Assembly (NCBI RefSeq): GCF_004155535.1
Contig: NZ_RYUH01000004.1
Location: 124,001 to 188,000 of the forward strand
Reading direction: 5' to 3'
Length of the DNA: 64,000 nucleotides
From: Bifidobacterium pseudolongum subsp. globosum
Lineage (GTDB): Bacteria > Actinomycetota > Actinomycetes > Actinomycetales > Bifidobacteriaceae
Shown in pieces: positions 61,888 through 64,000 of this stretch (positions are counted from its first letter, which is position 1; each line of letters opens with the position of its first letter). A program made the translations under genes and the position numbers. Under the pieces are notes generated by a model that was not told the origin of the DNA, did not search any database, and was given only the letters and a program-made list of their open reading frames with translations.

Positions 61888-64000
61888 ATGACCAACACCA
61901 CAGTGGACACGCCCCTTGCGGCGCTGCTGACCAACAAGCGCCGCGTCAGCGCCCTCAAGGCGCTCGGCGTGCTCACCGTGGCCGACGCCCTCACGTATTA
62001 CCCGTTCCGCGTGACCGACCCCGTGCCGGTGCGCGCGCTCGCCGAGGCGCGCTTCGGCGAGAAGATGGCGTGCGCGGTGGATGTGCGCGCGCTGCGCGTG
62101 ACGCCGATGAACGCGCGCCGCGGCTACCGGCTCGAAGTGCTCGTCGACGACGCGCCGACCGCCGCCTCTCGCGCCGTGCAGCCGCGCACCGCCGCGCTCG
62201 TCTTTTTCTCGCACCGCAAATCCTATGTGGACTGGATGGCCTCGCGCCTGCGCGCGGGCCTGCAACTCGTCATCTCGGGCGACCCGAGCACGTTCAACGA
62301 CCGCCTGCAGTTCACACACCCCGACATCCTGACCGTGGCTCCGGCCGAGCCGCCGGCGGCCGAACCGCAGCTCGCGTTCGGCGAGCCGGCCGTGCAGCCC
62401 GCGCCGCGCCTGCGCTACGACGTGGATTCCGTGGCGCAGGGCCTTGCACGCGCCACACGCCCGCGCCCCGTCTACCATGCGAACTCGCGCATCTCGAGCG
62501 AGCACATCCACGAGACGATCGACCAGGTGCTGCGCCTGCTCGCCGACGAAGACCCCTTCGCCGCCGCCACTCCCGGCGGCGTCGACAGCGCGCAGTTCGA
62601 CGAGCAGTTCGCGCTCGGCGAGGCCGCCCGCGCGCGGCTCGCCGAACAGATCCCCGACGTGCTGCCCGAATCGGTGCGCGCGGCGAAGCACCTCATGCAC
62701 CGCGCGCAGGCGTTCTGCGCGATCCACGAACCACAGTCGGTGGCCGACTTCAAGCGCGCGATCGAGACGATGCGCTACGAGGAGGCGTTCGTCTGTCAGT
62801 GCGCGTTGCTCATGGCGCGAGGCCGCGCCGCCGCGAGCAACGCCTACGCGTGCGCCAACGTGCACATGCGCGACGAGTACATTGCAGGGTTGCCCTTCGC
62901 GCTGACGAACGGCCAGCGCGAGGTGATCGACGCGATCGGCGCCGACATGGGCCGCGCCCACCCGATGCAACGCCTGCTGCAAGGCGAAGTCGGCTCCGGC
63001 AAGACGGTCGTGGCGGTCGCGGCCATGCTGCAGGCCGTGGGGTCCGGGCACCAGGCCGTGCTCGTGGCGCCCACGCAGGTGCTCGCCGAACAGCACTTCC
63101 ACTTGATTAGCGCCTCGGTGGGCGAGCGCGTGCCCGTGCATCTGCTCACCGGCGGCATGAAACTCGCCGCGCGGCGCAAGGTGCTCGCGGCGGCGGCGAG
63201 CGGCGAGCCGTGCATTGTGGTGGCCACGCACGCCGCGTTCTCGAAGACGTTCCAGGCGCCGAACCTGGCGCTCGCGGTGATCGACGAACAGCACCGCTTC
63301 GGCGTGGAGCAGCGTGAAACACTGCGCGCCAAATCGGAGCGCGACCCGCACCTGCTCGTCATGACGGCCACGCCGATCCCGCGCACGGCGGCGATGACGT
63401 GGTTCGGTGACCTCGACATCTCGTGGCTCACCGAACTGCCCGGTGGCAGGAAGCCAATCCGCACGGTCGTGATCCCCGAAGACAACGCGCGCGTGATGGC
63501 CGACATGTTCTGGCACATCCGCCGCCGCATCGACGCCGGCGAGCGCGCGTACATCATCTGTCCGCGCATCGAGCCAAGCGACGCCGAAGACGAGGGCGCC
63601 GGCGAGCCGGACGCGCCCGAGCTGCTCAGTGGCGAGGCGCTCGGCGAATCCGCACAGCCGCGCGCGCCGCTGCACGCCGTGGTGGAGATCGCGCAGCGCC
63701 TGCAGTCGCTGCCGCAGTTCGCCGGCGTGCCGCTGTGCACGCTGACGGGGCGCGACGACGACGCCGAGAAGGCGCGGATCATGGCGGATTTCGAGTCGGG
63801 CGCCACGCCGGTGATGGTGGCCACGACGGTCGTCGAAGTGGGCGTAGATGTGCCGCAGGCGAGCTGCATCACGATCTTCGACGCCGACCGTTACGGCCTG
63901 TCGCAGCTGCACCAGCTGCGCGGGCGCGTGGGGCGCGGCGGCACCGACAGCTGGGCGTTCCTCGTCTCGCGTGCCGAACCGGGGACAATCGCGCAGGAGC
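61888..64000 (+). CDS. recG: ATP-dependent DNA helicase RecG (3' end beyond the window)
   Basis: About 704 codons visible from ATG 61888; ATG 61879 is possible. The N-terminal wedge domain (LTVADALTYYPFRV) is followed by an OB-like region. Helicase motif I is LLQGEVGSGKTVVA, motif II DEQH in VIDEQHRFGVEQR, motif III MTATPIPRTAAM, motif VI QLHQLRGRVGRGG. The protein carries extra Ala/Glu-rich insertions (around VAPAEPPAAEPQLAFG and the EDEGAGEPDAPE stretch) compared with the common form. RecG remodels stalled replication forks and Holliday junctions. Not terminated inside the window. Confidence 0.95.
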   Translation, partial: MTNTTVDTPLAALLTNKRRVSALKALGVLTVADALTYYPFRVTDPVPVRALAEARFGEKMACAVDVRALRVTPMNARRGYRLEVLVDDAPTAASRAVQPRTAALVFFSHRKSYVDWMASRLRAGLQLVISGDPSTFNDRLQFTHPDILTVAPAEPPAAEPQLAFGEPAVQPAPRLRYDVDSVAQGLARATRPRPVYHANSRISSEHIHETIDQVLRLLADEDPFAAATPGGVDSAQFDEQFALGEAARARLAEQIPDVLPESVRAAKHLMHRAQAFCAIHEPQSVADFKRAIETMRYEEAFVCQCALLMARGRAAASNAYACANVHMRDEYIAGLPFALTNGQREVIDAIGADMGRAHPMQRLLQGEVGSGKTVVAVAAMLQAVGSGHQAVLVAPTQVLAEQHFHLISASVGERVPVHLLTGGMKLAARRKVLAAAASGEPCIVVATHAAFSKTFQAPNLALAVIDEQHRFGVEQRETLRAKSERDPHLLVMTATPIPRTAAMTWFGDLDISWLTELPGGRKPIRTVVIPEDNARVMADMFWHIRRRIDAGERAYIICPRIEPSDAEDEGAGEPDAPELLSGEALGESAQPRAPLHAVVEIAQRLQSLPQFAGVPLCTLTGRDDDAEKARIMADFESGATPVMVATTVVEVGVDVPQASCITIFDADRYGLSQLHQLRGRVGRGGTDSWAFLVSRAEPGTIAQE

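Overview
The window is a stretch of high-GC Gram-positive chromosome that looks like a Bifidobacterium. Signs are the actinobacterial-type ino1, a gltX gene followed directly by tRNA-Glu and tRNA-Gln, tandem C69 dipeptidases, a formate-tetrahydrofolate ligase, an NADH oxidase, paired DUF4190 proteins and an IclR regulator divergent from leuCD. The species cannot be fixed from sequence alone. The window opens inside leuA and closes inside recG. All gene calls are read from protein motifs; no database search was possible.

Layout. (1) 1-707: 3' end of leuA with a terminator. (2) 860-6569: a visibly AT-richer island holding a secreted four-cysteine protein, a 53-nt perfect hairpin that contains the ribosome-binding site of the next gene, an ABC ATPase and two membrane proteins. 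It continues with a 52-residue minus-strand peptide ending in a cysteine-bracketed PPW loop, a LuxR-type response regulator and a polytopic histidine kinase. This is the best candidate for an undescribed peptide or immunity system. (3) 6618-17357: a bifunctional penicillin-binding protein divergent from ino1, SRP RNA, an 880-bp gene-poor stretch, a PAP2 phosphatase, and a topA-tmk-holB operon. (4) 17374-25606: divergent ptsH and ptsI, a PEBP-like protein, two 537-residue C69 dipeptidases and fhs, separated by strong terminator hairpins. (5) 25700-35724: accessory genes (MIF-like tautomerase, DUF559 nuclease-like protein, histidine phosphatase plus an unknown protein, a 1391-residue LPSAG-anchored adhesin, an MFS transporter). 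(6) 35758-42824: gltX, tRNA-Glu(CTC), tRNA-Gln(CTG), a metallophosphoesterase, an LtbR/NdgR-type IclR regulator divergent from leuCD, and a stand-alone Lrp ligand-binding domain. (7) 42894-64000: a 128-bp element with 25-bp terminal inverted repeats, then nox, murA, plsC, gpsA, ddl, two DUF4190 membrane proteins, a CPBP protease, and a minus-strand run (MscS, TetR, DUF2974, aminotransferase, CmpB). A TPR protein, a PfkB-like protein with an altered catalytic motif, rpmB and recG follow.

A dispersed repeat runs through the window. Four copies of an exactly 138-bp element (10967, 26184, 27463, 39040) each carry two 13-mers spaced 21 bp on the left and two reverse complements spaced 21 bp on the right, with a much more variable core. 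Two copies flank the DUF559 gene.

Themes: leucine biosynthesis appears twice (leuA, leuCD plus regulator). Envelope construction is dense (penicillin-binding protein, murA, ddl, plsC, gpsA, PAP2, adhesin). The PTS general components, fhs and nox are central metabolism. The island at 860-6569 and the accessory block at 25.7-34 kb are where lineage-specific biology most likely sits.
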